Positions 8,461 through 20,245 are shown, counted from the stretch's first letter. The stretch is 33,631 bases of DNA from Gemmatimonadota bacterium (GCA_021298835.1 JAJTHG010000004.1:1-33631); one strand, 5' to 3'. Notes: generated by a model not told the origin, from the letters alone. Translations and numbers: made by a program.

Positions 8461-10260
8461 CGGGAACTGCGGTGGCGCGACCCGCCGCCGGGTTGCCTGC
8501 TCGAAGGCGTACGCGATCCCGATCAGGACCGGCTCGCTGCACGCCAGGCCGGTGAAGGTGACGTTGTACGGCGCCGGCTTCGGGTCGAAGCCCTTGGGGA
8601 ACCCGGCCGCGCCGTCGCCGGCGGGGACGAACGTCCACGGCACCGTCACCGACGGATAGCCGGGACGCGACGCGACGCCGGCGCTCGCCACGGCGGGGAA
8701 CAGCAGGGCGTCGAGCCGATGGGCCTGCATCGCAGCGTCAATGCCGTACGTCCCGGCGAGCGCGACATCCTTGCGGCGATCGGCCTCGTAGCGGGCGCGA
8801 TCCTGCTGCACGTCCATCTCATCGGAGATGTCGAGCAGCGCCTGCCCGTACTTGATCGCCCCGGCGCGCTGGTGCGTGATGTTCCACTGCCGCAGGGCGG
8901 TGAGCGACGCGACCGGCGCGCGATCGCCGAGCGAGGCGAGCCACGCGTTGAAGTCGCGCTTCATGCCGTACTTGAGCACCACGGAGCAGTCGGCGTCGCG
9001 GCCTTTGGCCTGCTCGAGCCCGCTGCACGGATTCCACGCGAGGACGTTCCGGCCCGCTGCGGTGTCGCGTACGCTCGGAAGGTCAGCCGGATCCACGATG
9101 ACGGCCCCGCGCGCCGCGAGGACCGCGATCGCGGAGTCCATCGCCGCGCGCTGGGCGCGCCCGAGGCCGCCACGGAACCGCACGCCAGGCACCGGCGGCG
9201 CCGTGTCGTAGAAGAAGGCGCGGGGGATGCCGATGCGCGCCCCCTCGAGTCGCGTCGTGTCGAGGAAGGCGGTGTAGTCGCGCCCCGCCGGGGGCGGGCA
9301 GGCCTTCGTGGCCGGATCGTTCGGGTCGGGGACCGCGGTCTCCATGGCGCCGAGCAGGATCGCGGCGTCGCGCACGGTGCGCGCCATCGGTCCCGGCGTG
9401 TCCTGATCGGCGGTGATCGGGATGACGCCGTACCGGCTGATCCGCCCGACCGTCGGCTTGATGCCGACGAGGAAATTCTGCATCGAGGGGCTCAGGATGG
9501 AGCCCGAGGTCTCGGTCCCCACGTTCGCCGCCCAGAAGCTGACGTTGGTGCCGGTGCCGGAGGACGAGCCGCCCGTGGTGAGCACCGGCCGCCCGTCGAA
9601 CGTCGCGTCGCGCGGGTCACGGCGGGAATCCCACGGGTTCATGCCGTAGCCGTTGAGCCCGTTGTAGTTCGCGGGCATCCCGCTCGCCGTCCAGTTGGCG
9701 AGCTCGGTGAGCTGCGTCTTGGCGAGGATGATCGCCCCCGCGGCCTTGAGCTGCGTCGTGAGCGTGGCGTCGTGCGGCACCATGAGGTCGGCGAACGCGA
9801 GGGCGCCGCCGGTCGTGGGCATCGTGACGTCGTGGATGTTGTCCTTGAGGGCGATCGGGATGCCGTGCAGCGGACCGAGGATCCGCCCCTGCGCACGGAG
9901 CCGGTCGAGCGAGTCGGCGATGGCGAGCGCCCGAGGGTTCACGGTGATGGTCGCACGCAGGCGGACGTCGTAGGTGCCGATGCGGGCGAGGTACTGCCGC
10001 ACCAGCTCGCGCGAGGTCACGCGCTGCTGCTCGAGCGCGGTGCGAAGGTCGGCGAGACTCGTCTCGACCACGGAGACCGGCGCAGCGGGCCGCCGCGATT
10101 GGCCCCCGGCGATGACGGGCAGGAGCGCGAGCGTCAGGAGCGCGAGCGCCAGGAGCGCGAGCGTCGGGAGCGCGAGCGTCGGGAGCGCGAGCGTCGGGAG
10201 CGCGAGCGTCGGGAGCGCGAGGGCGAGACGGGGAGCGCGACGGCGGGGGCTGGCGGACAT
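8458..10260 (-). CDS. Exported amidase (amidase signature family)
   Basis: A 600-residue protein from ATG 10260. It has an amidase-signature catalytic triad Lys-cisSer-Ser: LHGIPIALKDNIH (Lys139), TTGGSSSGTGTNVSF (cis-Ser near 233) and GTETSGSILSP (nucleophile Ser254). Further family features are LAKTQLTELANW, DTPGPMARTVRDAA and a C-terminal DALLFPA. The family hydrolyses amides such as acylamides, glutamyl-tRNA precursors or peptide amides; the substrate here is unknown. The N-terminus is an unusually long hydrophobic leader built from LALPT repeats (about residues 12-50), so the enzyme is exported or anchored, unlike the cytoplasmic GatA. A frame extending upstream to 10620 is rejected because it crosses the divergent DUF4256 gene and lacks signal character. 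Confidence 0.9.
   Translation of the reverse strand: MSASPRRRAPRLALALPTLALPTLALPTLALPTLALLALALLTLALLPVIAGGQSRRPAAPVSVVETSLADLRTALEQQRVTSRELVRQYLARIGTYDVRLRATITVNPRALAIADSLDRLRAQGRILGPLHGIPIALKDNIHDVTMPTTGGALAFADLMVPHDATLTTQLKAAGAIILAKTQLTELANWTASGMPANYNGLNGYGMNPWDSRRDPRDATFDGRPVLTTGGSSSGTGTNVSFWAANVGTETSGSILSPSMQNFLVGIKPTVGRISRYGVIPITADQDTPGPMARTVRDAAILLGAMETAVPDPNDPATKACPPPAGRDYTAFLDTTRLEGARIGIPRAFFYDTAPPVPGVRFRGGLGRAQRAAMDSAIAVLAARGAVIVDPADLPSVRDTAAGRNVLAWNPCSGLEQAKGRDADCSVVLKYGMKRDFNAWLASLGDRAPVASLTALRQWNITHQRAGAIKYGQALLDISDEMDVQQDRARYEADRRKDVALAGTYGIDAAMQAHRLDALLFPAVASAGVASRPGYPSVTVPWTFVPAGDGAAGFPKGFDPKPAPYNVTFTGLACSEPVLIGIAYAFEQATRRRVAPPQFP
10126..10215. repeat. 15-bp tandem repeat in the amidase signal-peptide region
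   Basis: Six tandem 15-bp units of CGCGAGCGTCGGGAG type: two slightly different (10126-10155) and four identical (10156-10215). A partial degenerate unit follows. On the minus strand each unit encodes Leu-Ala-Leu-Pro-Thr. Copy-number change would lengthen or shorten the hydrophobic core of the signal peptide in steps of five residues without a frameshift. Confidence 0.9.
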
Positions 10261-10297
10261 CGGGCGGCGGAAACGGGGAGCGAGCGGTCGGTTAACG

Positions 10298-10316
10298 CCG
10301 GAAGATGCGCTTCCGG
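10298..10316. promoter_or_regulatory. Inverted repeat in the divergent amidase/DUF4256 intergenic region
   Basis: CCGGAAG-ATGCG-CTTCCGG is a perfect 7-bp inverted repeat with a 5-base spacer, lying 38 bp upstream of the amidase start within the 184-bp divergent gap. Its size and position fit an operator for a dimeric regulator. No regulator gene is adjacent, so this is only a candidate. Confidence 0.3.
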
Positions 10317-10444
10317 ATGCCGGGCTCGCCATCGCGCCGGACGGTCGCGGGCGGCGGCCGACGCCGCCGCGTAACTTCGGGCATGCCCGGTCACCATGTG
10401 CGCGGGGGGGCTCCCCTTCTCCGGCCTTGCCGCCCGCAGCACCC

Positions 10445-10987
10445 GTGAAGGCCGCAGCGCGGGCCGCCCTCCTGCGCGCACTCGAGGCGCGCTTCGCCGC
10501 GCACCCGGTCCGACACCGTGGCATCACTTGGCGCGAGGTCGCGGCCCGGCTCGCCGACCGGCCGGCGTCGCTCGCGGTGCTGGAGGCCATGGAGCGCACC
10601 GGCGGCGAACCCGACGTCATCGGCGCGATGGCGGACGGACGCGTGACCTTCTGCGACTGCGCGCCCGAGTCCCCCGCCGGCCGCCGCAGTCTGTGCTACG
10701 ACCCCGAGGCGCTCGAGCGGCGCAGGGAGAACAAGCCGGCAGGCAGCGCCGTCGGTATGGCCGCGGAACTCGGCGTCGCCCTCCTGACGGAGGCGCAGTA
10801 CCGGGCCCTGCAGCAGCTCGGCGAGTTCGACCGCAAGACGTCGAGCTGGATCCTCACCCCCCCGGACGTCCGCGCCCTCGGGGGCGCGCTCTTCTGCGAC
10901 CGGCGGTACGGACAGGTCTTCACGTACCACAACGGTGCGGAGTCGTACTACGGCGCGCGTGGCTTCCGCGGCCGGATCGACATCTAG
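10445..10987 (+). CDS. DUF4256 family protein
   Basis: A 180-residue cytoplasmic protein that matches DUF4256 nearly end to end: LLRALEARFAAHPVRHRGITW, AMERTGGEPDVI, DCAPESPAGRRSLCYD, ALERRRENKPAGSAVGMA, LLTEAQYRALQQLGEFDRKTSSW, GGALFCDRRYGQVF and YHNGAESYYGARGFRG. These are the conserved blocks of the family and they span the whole protein. The start is taken as GTG 10445 because the family homology begins right after it; no ATG lies in this frame nearby. The function of DUF4256 is not known. The nitrilase-family gene begins 13 bp downstream, so the two are probably cotranscribed. Confidence 0.88.
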   Translation: MKAAARAALLRALEARFAAHPVRHRGITWREVAARLADRPASLAVLEAMERTGGEPDVIGAMADGRVTFCDCAPESPAGRRSLCYDPEALERRRENKPAGSAVGMAAELGVALLTEAQYRALQQLGEFDRKTSSWILTPPDVRALGGALFCDRRYGQVFTYHNGAESYYGARGFRGRIDI

Positions 10988-11000
10988 CCCCCTCCCGTTC

Positions 11001-11801
11001 ATGCCCCCAGTCGTCAGGATCGCCCTCGCCAACGTCCCCGTCGTGTCATCGCGCGAAGCGGCGCTCGCCCACGTCCTCGACGCCGTCGCCGAGGCCGGCG
11101 CGCGCGGCGTGCGGGTCGTGTGCTTCCCGGAGTGCTATGTCCCCGGCTACCGGTGGAACGGCGTCCCTTCGCCGCCCCCCGACGCGTCGTTCCTCGAGTC
11201 GGCGTGGGCCCGGGTCGCCGACGCCACGCGCGGCGCCGGGCTGACCACGATCCTCGGGACCGAGCGCATCACGCCGCAGGGGCTGCAGATCAGCGCGGCG
11301 GTCTTCGACGCCGATGGCACACTGCAGGGGTGGCAGGACAAGGGACAGCTCGACCCGGACGAAGAGGCGATGTACCCCGCCTTCGGCGCGAGCCGGCGCG
11401 TGTTCACGGCGGGTCCGCTCACGTTCGGGATCGTGATCTGCCACGAGGGATGGCGGTACCCGGAAACGGTGCGGTGGGCCGTGCGGCGCGGAGCGCAGGT
11501 GGTGTTCCACCCGCATGCGCACGTCGCGGAACCGGGCAGTTACCGGCCGACGTCGTTCCTCGATCCCGCCAACACGTTCCACGAGAAGGCGCTGCTGTGC
11601 CGCGCCGCGGAGAACACCTGCTGGATCGCGTCGGTGAACGCCGCGAGCGAGGGATCGGGCATCACGTCCGCGGTCGTACGACCCGACGGGACGGTGTTGG
11701 CCTGGCAACCCTACGGCGTCCCGGGCCTGCTCGTGGCCGACCTCGACCTCTCGCTCGCGACCGGCCGGCTGGCGGCGAGGTGCCGGACATCGCCGCTCTG
11801 A
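11001..11801 (+). CDS. Carbon-nitrogen hydrolase (nitrilase superfamily)
   Basis: A 266-residue enzyme with the Glu-Lys-Cys triad of the nitrilase superfamily: VVCFPECYVPGY (Glu44), GWQDKGQLDPDEE (Lys114) and FGIVICHEGWRYPE (Cys147). The superfamily cleaves nitriles or amides through a cysteine thioester. The ICHE-GWRYPE form (rather than IC-Y/W-D) and VRWAVRRGAQVVFHPHAHV are typical of the amidohydrolase-type branches. RAAENTCWIASVN is the conserved later block. The substrate is unknown. The start is ATG 11001, 13 bp after the DUF4256 stop. The 3' end overlaps the end of a minus-strand membrane-protein gene by 91 bp. Confidence 0.9.
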   Translation: MPPVVRIALANVPVVSSREAALAHVLDAVAEAGARGVRVVCFPECYVPGYRWNGVPSPPPDASFLESAWARVADATRGAGLTTILGTERITPQGLQISAAVFDADGTLQGWQDKGQLDPDEEAMYPAFGASRRVFTAGPLTFGIVICHEGWRYPETVRWAVRRGAQVVFHPHAHVAEPGSYRPTSFLDPANTFHEKALLCRAAENTCWIASVNAASEGSGITSAVVRPDGTVLAWQPYGVPGLLVADLDLSLATGRLAARCRTSPL

Positions 11802-12055
11802 CGTGGCGACGCATGGTCGCGGCATCGCTGCGCGAGTGCCAGCGTCGCTGCGGCGGAGGCCGCGGCCACCAGGGCCCCCGGCACACCGAGCGCCGGCAGC
11901 GGGGCATCGAAAATGTCGAACAGGACATGCCACGGCAGCGTGGGCAGCAGCAGGCTCGTGACACCGATCGCTAATCCCGCGACGGCCCATGCTCCCCCCC
12001 AGAGTACGCTGAGGACGACCGTACCTCGCAGGCGTCGCAACGCTGTGGTGGCCAT
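11711..12055 (-). CDS. Small membrane protein, shortened relative of the divergent neighbour
   Basis: A 114-residue frame starting at ATG 12055 (MATTALRRLRGTVVLSVLWGG). It has two clear hydrophobic segments, VLWGGAWAVAGLAIGVTSLLL and LVAAASAAATLALAQ, followed by a charged, low-complexity tail. It shares pattern and motifs with the protein encoded divergently from 12122: LRxxVxxxVLWGxxWxxAGL at the N-terminus and AAAT-LALAQR near the end, but lacks the two middle helices. It looks like an internally shortened paralogue. The last 91 bp are antisense to the 3' end of the hydrolase gene, which is unusual; the tail may therefore be recently acquired read-through. Function unknown. Confidence 0.5.
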   Translation of the reverse strand: MATTALRRLRGTVVLSVLWGGAWAVAGLAIGVTSLLLPTLPWHVLFDIFDAPLPALGVPGALVAAASAAATLALAQRCRDHASPRQSGDVRHLAASRPVASERSRSATSRPGTP

Positions 12056-12121
12056 TTGCGTGAGTGTAGTGTCACGTACTTTGCCATGACAAGCGAGACT
12101 GACTCCCTTCACCACCGCACC
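12056..12121. promoter_or_regulatory. Short divergent promoter region
   Basis: This 66-bp stretch separates the start codons of two related membrane-protein genes. It is locally AT-richer than its surroundings (GTGTAGTGTCACGTACTTTG at 12064-12083) and is the only plausible place for both promoters. No -35/-10 pair can be assigned with confidence. A second in-frame ATG for the right-hand gene occurs at 12086. Confidence 0.35.
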
Positions 12122-12658
12122 ATGCTCGCACGTCGCCTTCGCGCTGTCGTTCGAAACGCCGTCCTGTGGGGACTCGGCTGGTTCCTCGCCGGCCTCGGTC
12201 TGGTGACCACCCTGATGCTCACCGGCATGGCGCCGAGGGACGCGACGTGGTTCCGCGCCATCGGGCTCGCCGCTCGCGTCGGGGTCGTCGGCGGATTCGC
12301 CGGTGCGATCTTCGCGCTGGCCACCGTCCTGCTCTACCGCGGACGCCGGATGCGCGAGATGAGCTGGGTCCGCTTCGCGCTCGCGGGGGCGGTCGTCTCG
12401 GCGACGATGATTCCGCTGTTCCTGCAGTTGCTCAATGTCATCTCGGGGGACGGCCCGGTGGCGTGGTCCGAATTGACCGACGACATTCCGCTGCTCGCGG
12501 TGCTCGGCGGCGGCGCGGCGGCCACCTGGCTCGCGCTGGCGCAACGGGCCGAGCGGCGCGAGACCATGGCGGACGCCGCCGAGACGCCGGCTGCCCCGAA
12601 CGGTCTGCCCCGCCCCCTCGCCGCACCCGTGTCGCACGCCCACGCCCCCCAGCGATGA
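12122..12658 (+). CDS. Four-helix membrane protein of unknown function
   Basis: A 178-residue integral membrane protein from ATG 12122 (MLARRLRAVVRNAVLWGLGW); ATG 12086 would add 12 residues. Hydrophobic segments lie at about 12-32, 46-72, 85-107 and 120-140, separated by an Arg-rich loop (YRGRRMREMSW), and the C-terminus is a cytoplasmic-looking Pro/Ala tail. Its N-terminus and the AAATWLALAQR motif resemble the shorter protein encoded divergently at 11711-12055. The stop codon overlaps the start of the P-loop ATPase gene (ATGA at 12655-12658), which implies translational coupling and a shared function. I recognise no named family. Confidence 0.75.
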   Translation: MLARRLRAVVRNAVLWGLGWFLAGLGLVTTLMLTGMAPRDATWFRAIGLAARVGVVGGFAGAIFALATVLLYRGRRMREMSWVRFALAGAVVSATMIPLFLQLLNVISGDGPVAWSELTDDIPLLAVLGGGAAATWLALAQRAERRETMADAAETPAAPNGLPRPLAAPVSHAHAPQR

Positions 12659-13305
12659 ACCGCTGCCCCTGCACCGGCCCGCACGACGGCCGCCGCATCG
12701 TCCTCACCGGCGGCCCGGGGGCGGGCAAGTCGGCGGTGCTGGAGCTCGCGCGCCTGTTCTTCTGCGAGCACGTACGTCCGCTCCCCGAGGCGGCGAGCAT
12801 CGTCTTCGGCGGGCGCTTCCCGCGGAACGGCACGGTGGTGCTGCGGCAGGCGGCGCAGCGGGCGATCTACCACGTGCAGCGGGCCCTCGAGTTCACCGAG
12901 GAGCAGGGGACCGCGGCGGTCGTGCTCTGCGACCGCGGCACGCCCGACGGCGCGGCGTACTGGATGGGCGAGGGCGACCTCTGGCGCGCCGTCGGGACCA
13001 CGCGGGACGTCGAGCTGGCGCGGTACCACGCGGTGATCCACCTGCGCACGCCGTCGTCACCGCTGGCGTACGACGACTCGAACCCGCTTCGCATCGAGAC
13101 GCTCGGCGAGGCCCGGGCGATCGACGAGCGCATCGCCGGGACGTGGGCGGGTCATCCGCGGGTCTTCGAGATCCCGGCGACGGAGGACTTCCTGACGAAG
13201 GCGGTCCATGCCCTGCGACACCTGCGCGACCTCATGCCCGACTGCTGTCGCGCACGCGTGCGGGACTTCCCGTGGCCGGCGGACGGCGAGCCGCCGATGG
13301 CCTGA
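12655..13305 (+). CDS. AAA_28-type P-loop ATPase
   Basis: A 216-residue protein with a Walker A motif GGPGAGKS (residues 19-26) directly after the first strand (RRIVLTGG). The segment HVRPLPEAASIVFGGRFPR and the later VVLCDRGTPDGAAYW (Walker B-like Asp) match AAA_28 domain proteins, which resemble kinases of nucleotides or small molecules. YHAVIHLRTPSS and NPLRIETLGEARAID are further family-like blocks. The N-terminus MNRCPCTGPH has a CxC pair. No transmembrane segment is seen. The start overlaps the stop of the preceding membrane-protein gene by 4 bp (ATGA). Function unknown; a small-molecule kinase or a nucleotide-dependent regulator of the membrane partner are both possible. Confidence 0.85.
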   Translation: MNRCPCTGPHDGRRIVLTGGPGAGKSAVLELARLFFCEHVRPLPEAASIVFGGRFPRNGTVVLRQAAQRAIYHVQRALEFTEEQGTAAVVLCDRGTPDGAAYWMGEGDLWRAVGTTRDVELARYHAVIHLRTPSSPLAYDDSNPLRIETLGEARAIDERIAGTWAGHPRVFEIPATEDFLTKAVHALRHLRDLMPDCCRARVRDFPWPADGEPPMA

Positions 13306-13441
13306 GGGTCGGCGGGTCCGGGCGGCAGCGGCACCGATGTCGTCGGGCAAATGGCCTAGCCGCATGAGGGGTTCGCCGATTGCCGGCGGTCGGCACCCGC
13401 CCCCATGATGGCGAGGCAGACCCTTCAACCCCGAGCGGACG

Positions 13442-13816
13442 ATGCCACAGAATCCCGTGATCTGGTTCGAGATCTACGTGCAGGACATGCCGCGCGCCCG
13501 TCGCTTCTACGAGACCGTGCTGGACCGAGCGCTGACGAAGATGCCGGTGGACGGGCTCGAGATGTGGTCCTTCGCCGACGTGCCCGAGGCCGAGGGCTCG
13601 GCTGGGGCACTCGTGCAGGCCCCGCCGGGGATGGCGTCGGGCGGGAACAGCACGATCGTGTACTTCGCGTGCGCCGACTGCGCCGTCGAGGCCGGACGCG
13701 TCGCGGCGGCAGGCGGGAAACTCGTCCGGCCCAAGATGTCCATCGGGCCGTTCGGATTCGTCGCGATGGCGGAGGACCCGGACGGCAACTACCTCGGCCT
13801 GCACTCGATGACGTAG
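13442..13816 (+). CDS. VOC family (glyoxalase/bleomycin-resistance fold) protein
   Basis: A 124-residue protein with the vicinal-oxygen-chelate fold: VIWFEIYVQDMPRARRFYETVL at the start (beta-alpha unit), an acidic second half, CAVEAGRVAAAGGKLVRPKM and a terminal GFVAMAEDPDGNYLGLHS. The last block is the classic closing strand of these proteins. The family includes metal-dependent lyases, isomerases and resistance proteins; this single-module form probably works as a dimer. Its substrate is unknown. The gene begins 136 bp after the ATPase gene and is convergent with katG, with a 14-bp tandem repeat in the gap. Confidence 0.85.
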   Translation: MPQNPVIWFEIYVQDMPRARRFYETVLDRALTKMPVDGLEMWSFADVPEAEGSAGALVQAPPGMASGGNSTIVYFACADCAVEAGRVAAAGGKLVRPKMSIGPFGFVAMAEDPDGNYLGLHSMT

Positions 13817-13859
13817 GCCGCGCGGGCGTCCGTGCGGCGCGCTCACCGCCCGGGCAGGC

Positions 13860-13929
13860 GTCGGTGACGCGCCGTCGGTGACGCGCCGTCGGTGACGCGC
13901 CGTCGGTGACGCGCCGTCGGCGATGCGCA
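13860..13929. repeat. 14-bp tandem repeat between VOC gene and katG
   Basis: Four perfect copies of GTCGGTGACGCGCC (13860-13915) and a fifth, diverged copy (13916-13929, GTCGGCGATGCGCA). The array is in the 165-bp gap between two convergent stop codons. The unit is not a multiple of three, consistent with a non-coding location. No spacers are present, so it is not a CRISPR array. Confidence 0.92.
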
Positions 13930-13961
13930 ACGGGCGCGCCGGCCGCAGCCGACGCGCCCGT
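13930..13961. terminator. Hairpin downstream of katG and the VOC gene
   Basis: ACGGGCGCG (13930-13938) and CGCGCCCGT (13953-13961) form a 9-bp perfect stem with a 14-base loop, 20 bp past the katG stop. There is no T-tract. Position between convergent genes suggests a bidirectional terminator. Confidence 0.5.
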
Positions 13962-13981
13962 CACCCGACCAGCACCAACCC

Positions 13982-18116
<4,135 letters not shown>

Positions 18117-18198
18117 GGGCGGATGCTCGCCGGACGCGATCATCCGCGCCATTCCGCTGCGGGCGGCGCGGCCCCTGCTATGTTCCGACTGTCCCCGT

Positions 18199-19101
18199 AT
18201 GCGCGAACCCCCGATGCCCATCCCCGCCCGCCCGTTGCCGTCGCGCACGGGTCTCCTCGCCGGAGGTGCCATGCTGGCCATCCTCTCGGGCTGCACGTCC
18301 CTGACCTCCCGCTTCGACGACACGCTCGAACGGCAGGCCGCCGCCCAGCCCCTGCGCGACACGTCGCGCGTCTCCGAGGCGGATCTCGCCCGGCTGCCCG
18401 CACCCGTGGCGACCTACCTGCGCCGCGCGGGCGTCGTCGGGCGCCCGCGGGTGCACAACTTCGTGGTGGAGATGGACGCGCGGCTCAACCAGGGCCTGGG
18501 CAAGCCGTGGATGGAGACGCCGGTGCTGCAGGTGAGCTTCGTGGAGCGGCCGGCCCGGCTGTTCCTCCTCAAGACGACGATGAAGGGGCTGCCGGTGACC
18601 GGACTGCACGAGTACGCCGACGTCGCAGCGCACATGCGGATCCGCGTCGCGGGACTCTACGACGTGGTGGACGCCTCGGGCGACGCCTTCACGCGCGCGG
18701 AGACGGTCACGATGCTCAACGACTTCTGCATCATGGCCCCGGCCGTGCTGGTGGATCCGCGCTTCTCGTACGAGGCCGTGGACGCGTCGTCCGCGCGCGT
18801 GACCTTCACCAACGGTCCGCATCGCGTCACGGCGACGCTGTTCTTCGACGCCGACGGCGACCTTGTGGACTTCAGCTCGGACGACCGGCGGGCGCTGCCC
18901 GACGACGGGGACCGCTGGACGACGCCGCTGCGCGCGTACCGCGACTTCGGCGGGACGCGGCTGGCGGGCGAAGGAGACGCGATCTGGCACTACCGGGACA
19001 AGCCGCCGTGGACGTACGGGGTGTTCGCGATCCGGTCGGTCCGCTACAACGTGCCGGCGGCCGACCTGCCCCGCGCCCGTCAGTTGCAGGGCCGGCGGTA
19101 G
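18199..19101 (+). CDS. DUF6544-like lipoprotein
   Basis: A 300-residue exported protein starting at ATG 18199; ATG 18214 is an equally possible start. A signal peptide with lipobox LSGC (TGLLAGGAMLAILSGC) precedes LPAPVATYLRRAGVVGRPRVHNF, the characteristic opening of DUF6544 proteins. Beta-rich blocks follow, including VSFVERPARLFLLKTTMKGLPVTGLHEYAD, MLNDFCIMAPAVLVDPRFSYEAVD and IWHYRDKPPWTYGVFAIRSVRYN. The overall look is a lipid- or ligand-binding beta structure, but the function is unknown. The gene is divergent from the sugar dehydrogenase gene with only 82 bp between start codons. Confidence 0.75.
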   Translation: MREPPMPIPARPLPSRTGLLAGGAMLAILSGCTSLTSRFDDTLERQAAAQPLRDTSRVSEADLARLPAPVATYLRRAGVVGRPRVHNFVVEMDARLNQGLGKPWMETPVLQVSFVERPARLFLLKTTMKGLPVTGLHEYADVAAHMRIRVAGLYDVVDASGDAFTRAETVTMLNDFCIMAPAVLVDPRFSYEAVDASSARVTFTNGPHRVTATLFFDADGDLVDFSSDDRRALPDDGDRWTTPLRAYRDFGGTRLAGEGDAIWHYRDKPPWTYGVFAIRSVRYNVPAADLPRARQLQGRR

Positions 19102-19152
19102 GCGGGCGCCGCCGGTTGCGCCGGCCTCGGGCACCGGCGCACATTGGCGAGC

Positions 19153-19569
19153 ATGCGGTCCTGCGTTGGAACGGTCACGGTGCGCGCGACGCCGTCGCGC
19201 CTGTTCGCCCTGTACGCCGACTCGGCCGGCTGGGCGCGGTGGGATCCCGACATCCGCGCCGCCACGCTCGATGGCCCGTTCGCCGTGGGCTCGACCGGTT
19301 CGATCAGCCCGAAGCAGGGACCGACGACGACGATCCGCCTGACGCGCGTCGTGCCCGACCGCGCCTTCGACGCCGAGGCGCGCCTGCCGGGATGCACGAT
19401 GCGGTTCGAGCACGAACTCGAGGCGCGCGGCGCCGAAACGGTGGTGACGCACCGGGTCGTCTTCGAGGGGCCGATGGCATGGCTCTTCGGCCGCCTGATC
19501 GGTGCGCAGATCGACAAGGGAATGGCCGGCACGCTGGCGGGCCTCAAGCAGGCGGCCGAGGCCGCCTAG
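19153..19569 (+). CDS. SRPBCC family protein
   Basis: A 138-residue START/Bet v1-like protein starting at ATG 19153; a TTG at 19144 would add three residues. It has the usual order of SRPBCC proteins: a first strand and helix VRATPSRLFALYADSAGWARWDPDI, then a curved sheet with GSTGSISPKQGPTTTIRLT, RFEHELEARGAETVVTHRVVFEG and a long C-terminal helix. These proteins bind hydrophobic ligands in a deep pocket and act as cyclases, carriers or regulators. The ligand is not predictable here. It follows the DUF6544-like gene by 51 bp and precedes the DUF305 gene by 27 bp on the same strand. Confidence 0.85.
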   Translation: MRSCVGTVTVRATPSRLFALYADSAGWARWDPDIRAATLDGPFAVGSTGSISPKQGPTTTIRLTRVVPDRAFDAEARLPGCTMRFEHELEARGAETVVTHRVVFEGPMAWLFGRLIGAQIDKGMAGTLAGLKQAAEAA

Positions 19570-19596
19570 CATCGCGCAACGATCTCGCGTCCTCCC

Positions 19597-20223
19597 GTGC
19601 TCTCTCGCCTCCTCACCGCCCGTTCCGTGCCGCTCCGGCTCGCCGCGATCGTCCTCGCCCTCGCCCTGCTCTCCACCGATTCACGGGCGCAGGCCGGCCA
19701 CCAGCATCATGACCACGGGGCCGGCCTGCCGCCGGTGACGCTCCCCGCCGGCTCGATCGTCACCGAGGCGGACGTGCGGTTCATGCAGGGGATGATCGCG
19801 CACCACGCGCAGGCGGTGGTGATGTCGCGCATGGCGGCGGCGCGGGGCGCCAGCCCGCGCGTGCTCAAGCTGGCGCAGAAGATCGACCTCGCGCAGGCGG
19901 GCGAGATCGCGCTCATGCAGGATTGGCTGCGCGGCTACGGCCAGTTCGCGCCCGACACGTCGTCGTGGCGCGGCATGACCATGCCGGGGATGCTCACCGC
20001 CGGCGACCTCGCGCAGATGGACGCCTCGAGCGGGCGGGACTTCGACCGGCTGTTCCTGCGCCTGATGATCCGCCACCACGAAGGGGCGCTGTCCATGGTG
20101 GCGGACCTCCTCAAGACGGCGCGGGCGGCGCAGGAGGTGGACATCAACGTGTTCGCGAACGACGTCGAGACCACGCAGACGGCCGAGATCGGTCTGATGC
20201 GCCAGATGCTGCTGGAATACTGA
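19597..20223 (+). CDS. Exported DUF305 protein (CopM-like, possible copper binding)
   Basis: A 208-residue protein from GTG 19597. The N-terminal 31 residues are a signal peptide ending in DSRAQA, followed by a His-rich segment HQHHDHG. The two family repeats are RFMQGMIAHHAQAVVMSRM (His69, His70, Met76, Met79) and LFLRLMIRHHEGALSMV (His160, His161). These HH...M clusters are the metal-binding features of DUF305; the characterised member CopM of Synechocystis is a periplasmic copper-binding four-helix bundle. A role in binding copper or another soft metal outside the cytoplasm is therefore likely but inferred. The LVIVD gene starts 22 bp downstream, which suggests one transcript. Confidence 0.88.
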   Translation: MLSRLLTARSVPLRLAAIVLALALLSTDSRAQAGHQHHDHGAGLPPVTLPAGSIVTEADVRFMQGMIAHHAQAVVMSRMAAARGASPRVLKLAQKIDLAQAGEIALMQDWLRGYGQFAPDTSSWRGMTMPGMLTAGDLAQMDASSGRDFDRLFLRLMIRHHEGALSMVADLLKTARAAQEVDINVFANDVETTQTAEIGLMRQMLLEY

Positions 20224-20245
20224 CCTCCACCGGGAGTCCGCACCG

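Noticed and set aside
8719..10374. Plus-strand frame with an Arg-Glu-Arg-rich repeat that could look like a coiled coil
   Set aside because: The repeat is the reverse complement of the LALPT-encoding repeat of the amidase signal peptide; the amidase frame has clear catalytic motifs.
12056..12643. Long upstream extension of the minus-strand membrane-protein gene
   Set aside because: It is antisense to the divergent membrane-protein gene and reads as polar low-complexity sequence; homology to the neighbour begins at the ATG at 12055.
13860..13929. Tandem repeat considered as a CRISPR array
   Set aside because: Units are directly adjacent, 14 bp long and without spacers; no cas genes are present.
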